DNA of 64,000 nucleotides from an uncultured Pelagibacteraceae bacterium (GTDB taxonomy: Bacteria > Pseudomonadota > Alphaproteobacteria > Pelagibacterales > Pelagibacteraceae), in contig CACLAY010000002.1 of assembly GCA_902604975.1 (NCBI GenBank), positions 62,001 to 126,000 on the forward strand. Direction: 5' to 3'. Under the pieces are notes generated by a model, which had not been told where the DNA came from, ran no database searches, and saw nothing but the letters and a program-made list of their open reading frames with translations. A program made the translations under genes and the position numbers. Of the stretch, positions 25,054 to 37,492 are shown in pieces; the stretch's first letter is position 1, and each line of letters starts with the position of its first letter.

Positions 25054-26152
25054 AATTAAAAAAAGAAAAATTTTATTATTACCAGGAGATGGTATCGGAC
25101 CAGAGGTAATTGCTGAAGTCAAAAAAATAATTGAATGGTTTAACTCAAATAAATCCTTGGATTTTGAAATTGACCAAGATTTGGTTGGTGGTGCTGCTTA
25201 TGACAAACATGGAACCCCAATAACTGATGAAGCATTTTATAAGGCACAAGAAAGTGCTGCAGTAATACTAGGTGCTGTTGGTGGACCAAAATGGGATAAT
25301 ATTGATTTTTCAAAAAAACCAGAGAGAGCTCTATTAAAATTAAGAAAAGAATTAAAATTATTTGCAAATTTGAGACCTGCAATTTGTTTTAAACAACTCG
25401 TTGATGCCTCAAGTTTAAAGCCTGAATTTGTTTCTAATTTAGATATTCTTTTTGTTAGGGAATTAACGGGTGGGATTTACTTTGGTGAACCTAGAGGGAT
25501 AAAACCAATTGATAATGGTGAAAGAAAAGGAATTAATACTCATGTCTATACTACTAGTGAAATCGAGAGAGTAGCCCGTGTTGCATTTGATCTAGCCAGA
25601 AAAAGGAATAATAAAGTTACTTCCTGTGAAAAGTCGAATGTCATGGAGGCAGGTCAATTATGGAAAGAAGAAGTGCAAGCAATTCATGAAAAAGAATATA
25701 GTGATGTAGAATTAAAACATATGCTAGCAGATAACTGTGCAATGCAGTTAGTTAGAAATCCTAAACAATTTGATGTGATAGTAACAGATAATCTTTTTGG
25801 CGACATGTTATCAGATGAAGCTGCAATGTTGACTGGTTCTCTTGGGCTCTTGCCATCTGCGTCCCTTGGAGCCAAAGATAAAAACGGTAATATGAGATCT
25901 TTATATGAGCCAGTTCATGGATCAGCACCCGATATAGCAGGTCAAGGTATTGCTAATCCAATAGCAACAATACTGAGTTTTGCAATGGCTTTAAGATATT
26001 CTTTAGATCTAGTTAAAGAGGCAGATAGTTTAGAAAAAGCTGTTCAAGGTGTGCTTGATGAGGGTCTTAGAACTAAAGACATTATTTCTAAGGGAATGAA
26101 AGAAGTATCAACATCAGTGATGGGAGATGCGATAATTTCAAAATTGCAATAA
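25046..26152 (+). CDS. leuB: 3-isopropylmalate dehydrogenase
   Basis: A 368-residue NAD-dependent decarboxylating dehydrogenase, the third leucine step in this cluster. It begins [15 protein letters not shown] and has the substrate arginines in [18 protein letters not shown]. It carries [16 protein letters not shown], the metal site [15 protein letters not shown] and the NAD site [20 protein letters not shown]. The ATG at 25046 overlaps leuD by 8 bases. A 26-base gap separates it from the DMSP genes, with no terminator visible, so read-through into dmdC is possible. Confidence 0.97.
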   Translation: MIKIKKRKILLLPGDGIGPEVIAEVKKIIEWFNSNKSLDFEIDQDLVGGAAYDKHGTPITDEAFYKAQESAAVILGAVGGPKWDNIDFSKKPERALLKLRKELKLFANLRPAICFKQLVDASSLKPEFVSNLDILFVRELTGGIYFGEPRGIKPIDNGERKGINTHVYTTSEIERVARVAFDLARKRNNKVTSCEKSNVMEAGQLWKEEVQAIHEKEYSDVELKHMLADNCAMQLVRNPKQFDVIVTDNLFGDMLSDEAAMLTGSLGLLPSASLGAKDKNGNMRSLYEPVHGSAPDIAGQGIANPIATILSFAMALRYSLDLVKEADSLEKAVQGVLDEGLRTKDIISKGMKEVSTSVMGDAIISKLQ

Positions 26153-26178
26153 TTAAACATTTATTCTAAAGTATACTT

Positions 26179-27942
26179 ATGCCAACTTACAACGCACCAG
26201 TAGATGATATGATGTTTCTCTTTGATAAATTGAGGAACAATAAAAAATATAATGAAATTGAAAAATATAAAGAAGTTAATACAGAATTAGTTAAAGATAT
26301 TTTAGAAGAAGCAGCAAAAATTACTCAAAACTTAATCTTACCTCTTGCAAAAAGTGGAGATGAAACTCCAGCTGTTTTAGAAAATGGCGTGGTTAGAACA
26401 CCGCCAGGATATAAGGAAGCTTATCAAAAATTTATAGAAGATGGATGGATTTCCTTATCTTGTGATCCGAAATATGGTGGTCAAGGAATGCCTAAAACAG
26501 TAAGCACTTTCTTTGATGAGATGTTATCATCTACAAGTTTATCTTTTAAACTTTACAGTGAATTGACTATAGGAGCATATAACTGTTTGTTAAGGCATGC
26601 TGATGATGAAATAAAAAATACTTATTTACCTAAAATGGTTGAGGGTAAATGGAGCGGCACAATGTGTTTAACAGAACCAGTATGCGGAACAGACTTAGGT
26701 CTTCTAAAAACTAAAGCAGTAGATCAAAATGATGGAACTTACAAAATTAGTGGTCAAAAAATTTTTATTACTTCAGGTGATCAAGATTTAACAGAAAATA
26801 TTATTCATTTAGTATTAGCTCGATCAACAGACTCACCAGCAGGAACAAAAGGTATCAGTTTATTTTTAGTTCCAAAATTCGTTTTAAATAAAGATGGATC
26901 AGTTGGGCCAAGAAACGGAGTTTCAACAGGATCAATAGAAAACAAAATGGGCATTAAGGGATCTGCAACATGTGTATTAAATTTTGATGATGCTGTTGGT
27001 TATATGATTGGACCAAAAAACAAAGGACTTAACTCTATGTTCACAATGATGAATTTGGAGAGAATTATTGTTGGGATTCAAGGGTTAGGTATTTCTGAAA
27101 TTGCATACCAAAATTCCCTTACTTACGCCAAAGAAAGAAAACAAGGTAAGGCATTTAATTCAAAATCAAATAATGGTGCAGATTTTATTATTGATCACGT
27201 TGATATTAGACGGTCACTTTTGAGTATGAAGTCTATGATAGAGGGACAAAGAGCCTTGAGTTTCTGGCTGTCTCAACAAATTGAAGTTAGCTTAAATCAT
27301 TCTGATGAAAAAATAAAACAAGAAGCATCAGATCTTGTTTCATTAATGACTCCAGTTGTTAAATCGCTTTTCACCGATAATGCAATGGAAATAACAAGTG
27401 AAGCAATGCAAATTCATGGAGGATACGGATTTACTAAAGATCAAGGTATTGAACAATTCTACAGAGACAATAGAATTACACCTATTTATGAGGGAACAAA
27501 TTCAGTTCAGGCTGCTGACTTAGTCTTCAGAAAATTAATCAATAAAAATGGTGATATTATTGAAAACTATCTAAATTTGGTTAAAGACGAGATTAAAATT
27601 ACTGACAAAAGAGCCGAGCCTTTTGTAAAACAACTTAACTATCATCTTGATATTTTGTCAAAATTTACTGATTGGATGAAGGAAAAAATAAAAAATTCTC
27701 CAGAAGATGCAAGTGGAGCATGTAACGATTATTTAAAAGTTCTTGGTTTAGTTGCAACCGGACATGCTTGGTTAAAAGTTCTAGAAGTTTCCTTCAAAGA
27801 ATATGAGAGTAATAAAGATTTTTATGAGGACAAAATCCAAACTGCCAACTTTTTCTTTAATAGAGTACTTCCTAGGATAGAAAGCAGTTATATTACTGCA
27901 ACTACTGGAAGTAATTATATTATGAATTACAAATTTAATTAG
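26179..27942 (+). CDS. dmdC: Methylmercaptopropionyl-CoA dehydrogenase (DmdC-type acyl-CoA dehydrogenase)
   Basis: A 587-residue flavin acyl-CoA dehydrogenase of the long subfamily. It has CLTEPVCGTDLGLLKTKA (about residues 158-175), ISGQKIFITSGDQDL, GFTKDQGIEQFYRDNRI and the catalytic-base region IYEGTNSVQAADL (glutamate near residue 436). The extra C-terminal domain of about 130 residues is typical of DmdC and relatives. The call as DmdC rests on the operon: the next genes encode a matching CoA ligase and DmdA. DmdC oxidises methylmercaptopropionyl-CoA to methylthioacryloyl-CoA in DMSP breakdown. dmdD or acuH, which would act next, is not in the window. Confidence 0.88.
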   Translation: MPTYNAPVDDMMFLFDKLRNNKKYNEIEKYKEVNTELVKDILEEAAKITQNLILPLAKSGDETPAVLENGVVRTPPGYKEAYQKFIEDGWISLSCDPKYGGQGMPKTVSTFFDEMLSSTSLSFKLYSELTIGAYNCLLRHADDEIKNTYLPKMVEGKWSGTMCLTEPVCGTDLGLLKTKAVDQNDGTYKISGQKIFITSGDQDLTENIIHLVLARSTDSPAGTKGISLFLVPKFVLNKDGSVGPRNGVSTGSIENKMGIKGSATCVLNFDDAVGYMIGPKNKGLNSMFTMMNLERIIVGIQGLGISEIAYQNSLTYAKERKQGKAFNSKSNNGADFIIDHVDIRRSLLSMKSMIEGQRALSFWLSQQIEVSLNHSDEKIKQEASDLVSLMTPVVKSLFTDNAMEITSEAMQIHGGYGFTKDQGIEQFYRDNRITPIYEGTNSVQAADLVFRKLINKNGDIIENYLNLVKDEIKITDKRAEPFVKQLNYHLDILSKFTDWMKEKIKNSPEDASGACNDYLKVLGLVATGHAWLKVLEVSFKEYESNKDFYEDKIQTANFFFNRVLPRIESSYITATTGSNYIMNYKFN

Positions 27943-27943
27943 A

Positions 27944-29572
27944 ATGAACCCTTATGAAACAAATTTGGATAAAAACGAAGCCAATTATGTTCCATTAACC
28001 CCTTTATCATTTCTAGAAAGAGCAAAAGATATTTATCCAAACTACGAAGCAGTAGTTTATGAAAGTAGGAAATACACTTGGAGTGAAGTTTACAAAAGAT
28101 GTATTAAGTTTGCTAGTGCATTAGATAAATTGGGAATTAAAACAGGTGATACGGTATCTGTCTTGGCTTTTAACACACCTGAAATATTTGAAGCGCATTA
28201 TTCCATTCCTATGGTTGGAGCAGTTATAAATGCCATTAATACAAGACTAGACTCAAAAACAATTAGTTATATTTTAAATCACAGTGAAGCGAAGGTGCTA
28301 ATTGTAGATAGACAATTTCATGATGTAGTAAAAAAAGCTTTAGAAGAAGTTAATTCAAAAATTACTATAATTGATATAGATGATAAAGATGCAAAGCTAA
28401 CCGACTCAAAAAATATAGGATCTTTGGAATATGAGGAGTTTTTAAATTCTGGAGATGAAAATTTTAAATGGAAAATGCCAAAAGATGAGTGGCAAGCTAT
28501 AGCATTAGGTTATACTTCTGGAACAACTGGTAATCCAAAAGGAGTTGTTTATCATCATAGAGGATCATATTTAATGGCAACAGGAAGTGCAGTTGCATGG
28601 AATATGCCTAATCAGTTAAATTTTTTATACACAGTACCAATGTTTCATTGTAATGGCTGGTGTTATCCTTGGACAATGTCAATGATTCATGGTCGAGTAA
28701 TTTGTTTGAGAAATATTGATGTAAAAAAGATATTTGAATTAATTGATAAATATGAAGTTACTCATTTTGGTGGAGCACCAATAGTTTTAAACATGTTAGC
28801 TAATGCACCTGAGGATCAGCAAAAGGAATTAAAAAGGAAGGTATATGTATTAACAGCAGGTGCTCCTCCTCCTAGTATAATTTTTGAAAAAATGCAAAAG
28901 TTAGGCTTTGAAGTAATGCATGTATATGGTCTTACAGAAACCTATGGTCATATTTTGCAGTGTGCATGGAATCAAGAATGGGATGAATTAGATCAAAATA
29001 ACCAAAACGAAATAAGAGCAAGACAAGGCGTAAGGTATCCCAATACAGAAGGCGTCATTGTAATGGACCCTGAAACCATGAAGCCAGTTCCTCATGATGG
29101 AAAAACAATGGGTGAAATTATGATTAGAGGAAATGTGGTGATGAAGGGTTATTTCAAAGATAAAGAAGCGACAGAAAAATCAATGGATGGAGGATGGTTT
29201 CATTCTGGCGACTTAGCTGTAACTCATCCAAGTGGTTACATAAAAATACAAGACCGATCAAAAGATATTATAATTTCAGGAGGAGAAAATATTTCATCTA
29301 TCGAAATTGAAAATACGATTTCAAAACATCCTGCTGTATCACTGGCAGCTGTTGTAGCAAAACCAGATGAAAAATGGGGTGAAACACCTTGTGCTTTTGT
29401 TGAATTAATCGAAGGAAAATCAAGTTCGGAGGAAGAAATTATTAAATTTTGTCGAGAAACTCTTGCTGGATTTAAACTTCCTAAGAAGGTTGTGTTTACT
29501 CCGCTACCAAAGACATCCACTGGAAAGATTCAAAAGTTTGAACTGAGAAAACAAGCTAAGGAATTAAACTAA
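27944..29572 (+). CDS. dmdB: Methylmercaptopropionate-CoA ligase (DmdB-type)
   Basis: A 542-residue adenylate-forming ligase. The P-loop is YTSGTTGNPKGVVYHHRG (about residues 190-207). It is followed by MFHCNGWCYPW, HVYGLTETYGH, GWFHSGDLAV and the terminal PKTSTGKIQKFELR with the catalytic lysine. The HHRGSYL and FHCNGWCYPWTM strings match the medium/short-chain group that includes DmdB. It begins one base after dmdC and is followed by dmdA, so it most likely activates methylmercaptopropionate, the product of DmdA. Confidence 0.88.
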   Translation: MNPYETNLDKNEANYVPLTPLSFLERAKDIYPNYEAVVYESRKYTWSEVYKRCIKFASALDKLGIKTGDTVSVLAFNTPEIFEAHYSIPMVGAVINAINTRLDSKTISYILNHSEAKVLIVDRQFHDVVKKALEEVNSKITIIDIDDKDAKLTDSKNIGSLEYEEFLNSGDENFKWKMPKDEWQAIALGYTSGTTGNPKGVVYHHRGSYLMATGSAVAWNMPNQLNFLYTVPMFHCNGWCYPWTMSMIHGRVICLRNIDVKKIFELIDKYEVTHFGGAPIVLNMLANAPEDQQKELKRKVYVLTAGAPPPSIIFEKMQKLGFEVMHVYGLTETYGHILQCAWNQEWDELDQNNQNEIRARQGVRYPNTEGVIVMDPETMKPVPHDGKTMGEIMIRGNVVMKGYFKDKEATEKSMDGGWFHSGDLAVTHPSGYIKIQDRSKDIIISGGENISSIEIENTISKHPAVSLAAVVAKPDEKWGETPCAFVELIEGKSSSEEEIIKFCRETLAGFKLPKKVVFTPLPKTSTGKIQKFELRKQAKELN

Positions 29573-29600
29573 TATAGTTTCTTTACAAAAATCAAATAAG

Positions 29601-29627
29601 ATGGCAGTAATGCTCAAAAAAAAATGA
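29601..29627 (+). CDS. Possible 8-codon upstream ORF overlapping the dmdA start
   Basis: ATG at 29601 opens an 8-codon frame (MAVMLKKK) whose TGA stop overlaps the dmdA ATG as ATGA. It contains a run of nine A (29616-29624). It could couple translation to dmdA, or one base of slippage in the A run could extend DmdA at its N-terminus. No ribosome binding site is obvious, so this may be chance. Confidence 0.25.
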   Translation: MAVMLKKK

Positions 29628-30733
29628 AAACTTTTTTAATAGCAAAATCAAGAAGGCTTAGAGGTACACCGTACACCTCTAGAATTGAAAAACAAGGTGT
29701 AACTGCTTATACTATATATAATCATATGTTGCTGCCAGCAGCATTTGGTTCTGTGGAAGATGCTTATCATCACTTGAAAGAGCATGTTCAGATTTGGGAT
29801 GTTGCCGCTGAAAGACAAGTTGAAATTTCTGGAAAAGACTCAGCAAAATTGGTTCAATTGATGACTTGCAGAGATTTATCAAAATCCAAAGATGGAAGAT
29901 GTTATTACTGCCCAATCATTGATGACAATGCAGGTTTAATTAATGATCCTGTAGTTCTAAGATTAAATGAAAATAGGTGGTGGGTCTCTTTAGCTGACTC
30001 AGATGTAATTCTATTTGCCAAAGGATTAGCGATTGGAAACAAATTTGATGTAAAAATTTCTGAACCTGATGTTGATATAATGGCAGTTCAAGGACCAAAA
30101 TCATTTCAATTAATGGAAAAAGTTTTTGGAGAAAAAATTGTAAATTTAAAATTTTTTGGTTTTGATTATTTTGAATTTGGTGGCGATAAACACCTTATTG
30201 CAAAGTCTGGATGGTCTAAACAAGGTGGCTATGAAATTTATATGGAACACAACGAGTCAGGTTTAAAACTATACGATCATCTTTTTGAAATTGGAAAGGA
30301 ATTCAATATTAGACCAGGTGGACCAAACCTTATCGAACGTATTGAGAGTGGTTTACTTTCCCATGGTAACGATATGGACAATGGAGATAATCCATATGAG
30401 TGTGGTTTTGACAAGTATGTAAATATAGATAGTGATGTTGATTTCTTAGGTAAAGAAAAACTAAAAAAAATAAAAGCTGAAGGAATTAAAAAAAAACTTA
30501 TGGGAGTAAAAATTGATGCCAAGGAAATAAGTGTTAATGGCTCAATGGATCTAGTAGATGAAGATAATAATGTAATTGGAGAATTAAGATCTGGTTGTTA
30601 CAATCCAACTTTTAAACAAGTCATTGGGATTGCAATGATTAACAAACCACACTTTGAGACTTCGAAATCCTTTAAAATCAATATAAATGGCTCTGATTTT
30701 CATGGAAAAGTTTGTGATTTACCTTTCATTTAG
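29624..30733 (+). CDS. dmdA: Dimethylsulfoniopropionate demethylase DmdA
   Basis: A 369-residue GcvT-fold enzyme that moves a methyl group from DMSP to tetrahydrofolate, giving methylmercaptopropionate. The sequence ([70 protein letters not shown]) and the length agree with Pelagibacter DmdA as I remember it, and not with the GcvT aminomethyltransferase. The start at 29624 is the only ATG in this frame near the N-terminus. It is preceded by a poly-A run and a possible short upstream ORF. With dmdB and dmdC upstream it makes a DMSP demethylation cassette. Confidence 0.93.
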   Translation: MKTFLIAKSRRLRGTPYTSRIEKQGVTAYTIYNHMLLPAAFGSVEDAYHHLKEHVQIWDVAAERQVEISGKDSAKLVQLMTCRDLSKSKDGRCYYCPIIDDNAGLINDPVVLRLNENRWWVSLADSDVILFAKGLAIGNKFDVKISEPDVDIMAVQGPKSFQLMEKVFGEKIVNLKFFGFDYFEFGGDKHLIAKSGWSKQGGYEIYMEHNESGLKLYDHLFEIGKEFNIRPGGPNLIERIESGLLSHGNDMDNGDNPYECGFDKYVNIDSDVDFLGKEKLKKIKAEGIKKKLMGVKIDAKEISVNGSMDLVDEDNNVIGELRSGCYNPTFKQVIGIAMINKPHFETSKSFKININGSDFHGKVCDLPFI

Positions 30734-30752
30734 TATAAAACTTTAAAATATC

Positions 30753-31763
30753 ATGAATATAGCAATAGTAGGAGCGACAGGAAACGTAGGTCGAAAATTA
30801 ATAGAAGTTTTGGAAAAAAAAAACTTTCCAATAACAGAGGCGTACTTAGTTGCGTCTTCAAATAGCGAAGGAAAAAAAATTAATTTTTTAGGAAAAGAGC
30901 ATACTGTTAGTAATTTAGAACAATTTGATTTCTCAAAAGTAAAAATTGCTTTTTTTGCAGCTGGTTCTTCAATTGCTGAAAAATGGGCACCGATCGCAGC
31001 AGAAAAAACAATTGTAATAGATAATTCAAAATTCTTTAGAAAAGATCCAGAAATTCCTTTAATTGTTCCAGAGGTAAATTCCAAAGAATTACCTAAATTT
31101 AAAAATAAGAATATTATAGCAAATGCCAATTGTTCAGTAATACCAATAGTTGTAGCTCTCAAACCATTACATGATTTGTATAATGTAAAAAGAATAGTTG
31201 CATCAACTTATCAATCTGTATCAGGAGCAGGCAAGGCAGGAATGGATGAACTTATATCCCAAACTAAAGAAGTCTTGGAAAATAAAGATGTTGAGTCAAA
31301 AAATTTTACTAAGCAAATTGCTTTTAATGCTATACCACATATTGATAGTTTTCTTGAAAATGGAAGCACAAAAGAAGAGCAAAAAAATCATGATGAGGTA
31401 AAAAAAATTTTAGATAGTAAAATTAATATAACATCTACTTGTGTAAGAATCCCTGTTCTTGTTTCTCACTCCATAAGTGTGAATGTTGAATTTAACAAAA
31501 AACATGACTTAGAAGAAATAAGAAATGTCTTATCATCATCACCTGGATGCAAGGTAGTTGATGAGCAAAAAGATGGAGGATACATTACGCCTGTTGAAGC
31601 CGAAGACAAATTTGAAACATTCATATCAAGAATTCGTGAGGACTCTTCTCAACCAAATTCAATTAATTTGTGGGTTGTGTCTGATAACTTATTAAAAGGT
31701 GCTGCACTTAATGCAGTTGAAATTGCTGAGGCTTTAGTAGAAAAAGATTTTTATGGAAAATAA
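30753..31763 (+). CDS. asd: Aspartate-semialdehyde dehydrogenase
   Basis: A 336-residue NADP enzyme of the lysine, threonine and methionine pathway. The N-terminus has the Rossmann motif VGATGNVGRKLIEVL. The catalytic cysteine is in NANCSVIPIVVAL (about residue 130). QSVSGAGKAGMDEL and CVRIPVLVSHSISVNVEF follow, with the terminal NLLKGAALNAVEIAE. It lies 19 bases after dmdA and overlaps sdhC by 11 bases, so it is probably read together with the respiratory genes. Confidence 0.96.
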   Translation: MNIAIVGATGNVGRKLIEVLEKKNFPITEAYLVASSNSEGKKINFLGKEHTVSNLEQFDFSKVKIAFFAAGSSIAEKWAPIAAEKTIVIDNSKFFRKDPEIPLIVPEVNSKELPKFKNKNIIANANCSVIPIVVALKPLHDLYNVKRIVASTYQSVSGAGKAGMDELISQTKEVLENKDVESKNFTKQIAFNAIPHIDSFLENGSTKEEQKNHDEVKKILDSKINITSTCVRIPVLVSHSISVNVEFNKKHDLEEIRNVLSSSPGCKVVDEQKDGGYITPVEAEDKFETFISRIREDSSQPNSINLWVVSDNLLKGAALNAVEIAEALVEKDFYGK

Positions 31764-32136
31764 AAATCCAATATCGCCACATATACAAATTTATAATTGG
31801 CACATTTCCTCACTGGTTTCAATTTCACACAGAATAACTGGTATAATAAACTTTTTCACTATAACTTTTATAGGTATATGGATAGCCTCTTTATTGTTGG
31901 GTGAACAGAGTTATCAGAATATTAATTTGTTCTTATCATCTTTTTTAGGCAAATTTTTTTGTCTTGGAATTATTTGGTCTTTTTCATTTCAAATGCTTAG
32001 TGAAATAAGACATTTGTTTATGGATTTAGGTTATGGTTTTGAGCAAAAAACTACAAAAATAACAGGATTAATTGTGCTAATCGGATCATTTCCACTTACT
32101 GTAATAATCTTTATTATTGGAAGAGTTTTAATTTAA
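31753..32136 (+). CDS. sdhC: Succinate dehydrogenase cytochrome b556 subunit SdhC (heme ligand replaced)
   Basis: A 127-residue membrane anchor of complex II with three hydrophobic helices. It begins with the usual ISPHIQIYNWHISSLVSISHR, keeping the quinone-site Ser23, His26 and Arg27. IRHLFMDLGYGFE at about residues 85-97 is diagnostic. The heme b ligand of the family (His84 in E. coli, seven residues before the His of IRHxxxD) is Gln80 here (FQMLSEIRH), and the following Gly is Glu. It overlaps asd by 11 bases and shares one base with sdhD. Confidence 0.9.
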   Translation: MENKNPISPHIQIYNWHISSLVSISHRITGIINFFTITFIGIWIASLLLGEQSYQNINLFLSSFLGKFFCLGIIWSFSFQMLSEIRHLFMDLGYGFEQKTTKITGLIVLIGSFPLTVIIFIIGRVLI

Positions 32137-32459
32137 TGGGATCAGTTACAAAAAAATGGTTGTTCTTAAAAGTAAGTTCTGCAATATTAGTGCCATTAAT
32201 GCTATGGTTTGCGATTAATCTAGCTTCTATTTACGACAAAGGCTTTGAACAGATATTACTGTTTGTGTCTTCTCAACCTTCAAAGTTTTTGTTAAGTCTT
32301 TTTTTGATTTTTGCATATTTTTTCTCTGCACTAAGTATTAGTGAGGTTTTTGAGGACTATATCGAAGATCAAAAAATCAAAAATGCCGCAAATAAATCTT
32401 TAAATATCTTTGCTATAGTATTTCCATTATTAATCATTATCTTAATATTTAGTTTATAG
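32136..32459 (+). CDS. sdhD: Succinate dehydrogenase membrane anchor SdhD (heme ligand replaced)
   Basis: A 107-residue protein with three hydrophobic helices, called from its place between sdhC and sdhA and from the EDYI motif (residues 73-76) whose tyrosine belongs to the quinone site. In alphaproteobacterial SdhD the heme b histidine lies 12 residues before that tyrosine (HxMLGMRVVIEDY). Here the position is Phe63 and the conserved Gly is Ser67. The N-terminal [13 protein letters not shown] corresponds to the usual HHWLLQRVTGIIL. It starts on the last base of sdhC. Confidence 0.88.
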   Translation: MGSVTKKWLFLKVSSAILVPLMLWFAINLASIYDKGFEQILLFVSSQPSKFLLSLFLIFAYFFSALSISEVFEDYIEDQKIKNAANKSLNIFAIVFPLLIIILIFSL

Positions 32460-32461
32460 TT

Positions 32462-34237
32462 ATGAGTGCATACAAAATTATTGATCATGAATATGATGTT
32501 GTTGTTCTAGGTGCAGGTGGTTCTGGGCTAAGAGCAGCTGTAGGATTAAGTGAAGCTGGATTAAAAACTGCATGTGTCTCTAAAGTGTTCCCAACTAGAA
32601 GCCACACCTCCGCAGCACAAGGTGGTATTTCAGCAGCACTTGGAAATATGGGTGAAGATGATTGGAGATGGCATATGTACGACACTGTTAAAGGTGCTGA
32701 TTGGTTGGGAGACCAAGACTCTATAGAATATTTATGTAAGGAAGCACCAGCTGCTGTTCTAGAATTAGAAAAGTATGGAGTTCCATTTAGTAGAACAGAT
32801 GATGGCAAAATTTATCAAAGACCTTTTGGTGGCATGACAAAAAACTATGGAAATGAGACTGTACAAAGAACTTGTGCAGCAGCAGATAGAACTGGACATG
32901 CAATACTTCACACATTGTATGGACAAGCTTTAAAACATAATACCGAATTTTTTATTGAATACTTTGCGCTAGATTTAATAATGAAAGATGGAGCATGCAA
33001 AGGTATAATTGCTTGGAACCTCAATGATGGAACAATTCACAGATTTAGATCCCACACAACTATTATAGCAACAGGGGGTTATGGAAAAGTGTATTACTCA
33101 GCTACTTCAGCTCATACTTGCACTGGAGATGGTAATGCCATGGCTCTTAGAGCTGGATTACCTTTACAAGACATGGAATTTGTACAATTTCATCCAACGG
33201 GAATATATGGTCATGGAACATTAATTTCTGAAGGTGTAAGAGGAGAAGGTGGTTATTTAGTAAATTCAAAAGGAGAAAGATTTATGGAGCGTTATGCTCC
33301 TAAAGCAAAAGATTTAGCATCTAGAGATGTTGTAAGTAGATCAATTGCTGTAGAAATTAATGAGGGTAGAGGTATTGGAAAAGAACAGGATCATGTTCAT
33401 CTTCATATTGATCATTTGGATCCAAAAGTTATAGATGAGAGACTTCCAGGAATATCAGAGGCTTCAAAATTATTTGCAAATGTTGATGTAACTAAGGAAC
33501 CTATACCAGTAGTACCTACAGTGCATTATAATATGGGTGGAATACCAACAAATTATAAAGCTGAAGTTTTAACATTAAATGGATCTGAAAAAACTGTACC
33601 TGGGTTAATGGCTATTGGAGAAGCAGCATGTGTTTCTGTTCATGGCGCAAATAGATTAGGTTCAAACTCATTAATAGATTTAGTAGTTTTTGGAAGAGCG
33701 GCAGCGAAAAGAGCTGCAGAGTTAGTAAAGCCTGGAATGAAGCATGATGAAATTGATAAAAATGAAACGGATAGATGTTTAGATAGATTTGACAAATTAA
33801 GAAACTCAGAGGGTTCGAATCCAACATCTGAACTGAGACTTTCAATGCAAAAAACGATGCAATCAAAATGTGCTGTATTTAGAACTGAGAAAACATTAAA
33901 GGAGGGCGTTGATGAAATTAGAAAACCTTATGATGGAATGGACTCTCTTTCTGTAAAAGATAAGTCATTAATCTTTAATACTGATTTAGTTGAAACACTA
34001 GAATTTGACAACTTAATAAGACAAGCAATAACTACAATGGACTCTGCGTATCATAGAAAAGAAAGCAGAGGAGCTCATGCAAGAGAAGATTTTCCAAAAA
34101 GAGATGATGAGAATTATATGCAACATACTCTTTCTTGGTGTAATGGTTCAAAAACTAAAATTAATTATAGACCTGTTCATAGATCAACACTTACAAATGA
34201 TGTACAATATTTTCCTCCACAGGAAAGAGTGTATTAA
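32462..34237 (+). CDS. sdhA: Succinate dehydrogenase flavoprotein subunit
   Basis: A 591-residue FAD protein that oxidises succinate. It has the dinucleotide motif [16 protein letters not shown], the flavin-attachment histidine in [12 protein letters not shown] (about residues 45-56) and the active-site [35 protein letters not shown] and [17 protein letters not shown] follow. Length matches the family. It is two bases after sdhD and shares one base with sdhB, giving sdhCDAB. Confidence 0.97.
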   Translation: MSAYKIIDHEYDVVVLGAGGSGLRAAVGLSEAGLKTACVSKVFPTRSHTSAAQGGISAALGNMGEDDWRWHMYDTVKGADWLGDQDSIEYLCKEAPAAVLELEKYGVPFSRTDDGKIYQRPFGGMTKNYGNETVQRTCAAADRTGHAILHTLYGQALKHNTEFFIEYFALDLIMKDGACKGIIAWNLNDGTIHRFRSHTTIIATGGYGKVYYSATSAHTCTGDGNAMALRAGLPLQDMEFVQFHPTGIYGHGTLISEGVRGEGGYLVNSKGERFMERYAPKAKDLASRDVVSRSIAVEINEGRGIGKEQDHVHLHIDHLDPKVIDERLPGISEASKLFANVDVTKEPIPVVPTVHYNMGGIPTNYKAEVLTLNGSEKTVPGLMAIGEAACVSVHGANRLGSNSLIDLVVFGRAAAKRAAELVKPGMKHDEIDKNETDRCLDRFDKLRNSEGSNPTSELRLSMQKTMQSKCAVFRTEKTLKEGVDEIRKPYDGMDSLSVKDKSLIFNTDLVETLEFDNLIRQAITTMDSAYHRKESRGAHAREDFPKRDDENYMQHTLSWCNGSKTKINYRPVHRSTLTNDVQYFPPQERVY

Positions 34238-35007
34238 TGGTTCAACTAAATTTACCTGCAAACTCAAAGGTAGAAAAAGGTCAATATTATAAAGATAAAA
34301 CAGGTTCAAAAAATATTAGAAAAATAAATATTTATAGATGGGATCCATCTAAAAATGAAAATCCAAGACTTGATACTTATGAAGTTGATATGGATAATTG
34401 TTCATCTAAAGTCCTTGATGTTTTAAACAAAATAAAAAATGAAATAGATCCTTCTATAGCTTACAGAAGATCTTGTGCCCATGGAGTTTGTGGATCTTGT
34501 GCGATGAATATGAATGGAAAAAATGGTTTAGCATGCACGAAGTCCCATTCTGAACTGGATGGAGATATTGATATTTATCCCTTACCACATCTAAAAGTCT
34601 TAAAAGATTTAATCGGTGATTTAAGCACATTATATAAACAATATGAGTCTGTTGAACCTTGGTTAAAAACCTCAAAAGTAAATGATAAAGAGAATATCCA
34701 ATCTAAAGACGATAGAGCAAAATTAGATGGATTATATGAATGTATTATGTGTGCATGTTGTTCAACGTCTTGTCCAAGTTATTGGTGGAACGGTGAAAAA
34801 TATTTAGGTCCCGCAGTTTTACTTCAAGCTTACAGATGGATAATTGATAGTAGAGACGAGGACAGAAAAGAAAGACTGAAAAAGGTTGCTGACGAACTTA
34901 AGCTTTATAGATGTCATACTATCTTGAATTGCACAAATGCTTGTCCCAAGGGCTTAAATCCTGCAAAAGCTATTGCAGAGATAAAGAAAATGCTTGCAAC
35001 AGCTTAA
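34237..35007 (+). CDS. sdhB: Succinate dehydrogenase iron-sulfur subunit
   Basis: A 256-residue electron-transfer subunit with three Fe-S clusters. The 2Fe-2S cysteines are in [18 protein letters not shown] and the 4Fe-4S and 3Fe-4S cysteines in [17 protein letters not shown] and [17 protein letters not shown]. The quinone-site Trp (PSYWW) and His (RCHTI) are kept, so electrons can still pass from the 3Fe-4S cluster to ubiquinone, even though the anchors lack heme ligands. It starts on the last base of sdhA. Confidence 0.97.
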   Translation: MVQLNLPANSKVEKGQYYKDKTGSKNIRKINIYRWDPSKNENPRLDTYEVDMDNCSSKVLDVLNKIKNEIDPSIAYRRSCAHGVCGSCAMNMNGKNGLACTKSHSELDGDIDIYPLPHLKVLKDLIGDLSTLYKQYESVEPWLKTSKVNDKENIQSKDDRAKLDGLYECIMCACCSTSCPSYWWNGEKYLGPAVLLQAYRWIIDSRDEDRKERLKKVADELKLYRCHTILNCTNACPKGLNPAKAIAEIKKMLATA

Positions 35008-35031
35008 TTACTTAATTAAATAATTTCAATC

Positions 35032-37492
<2,461 letters not shown>

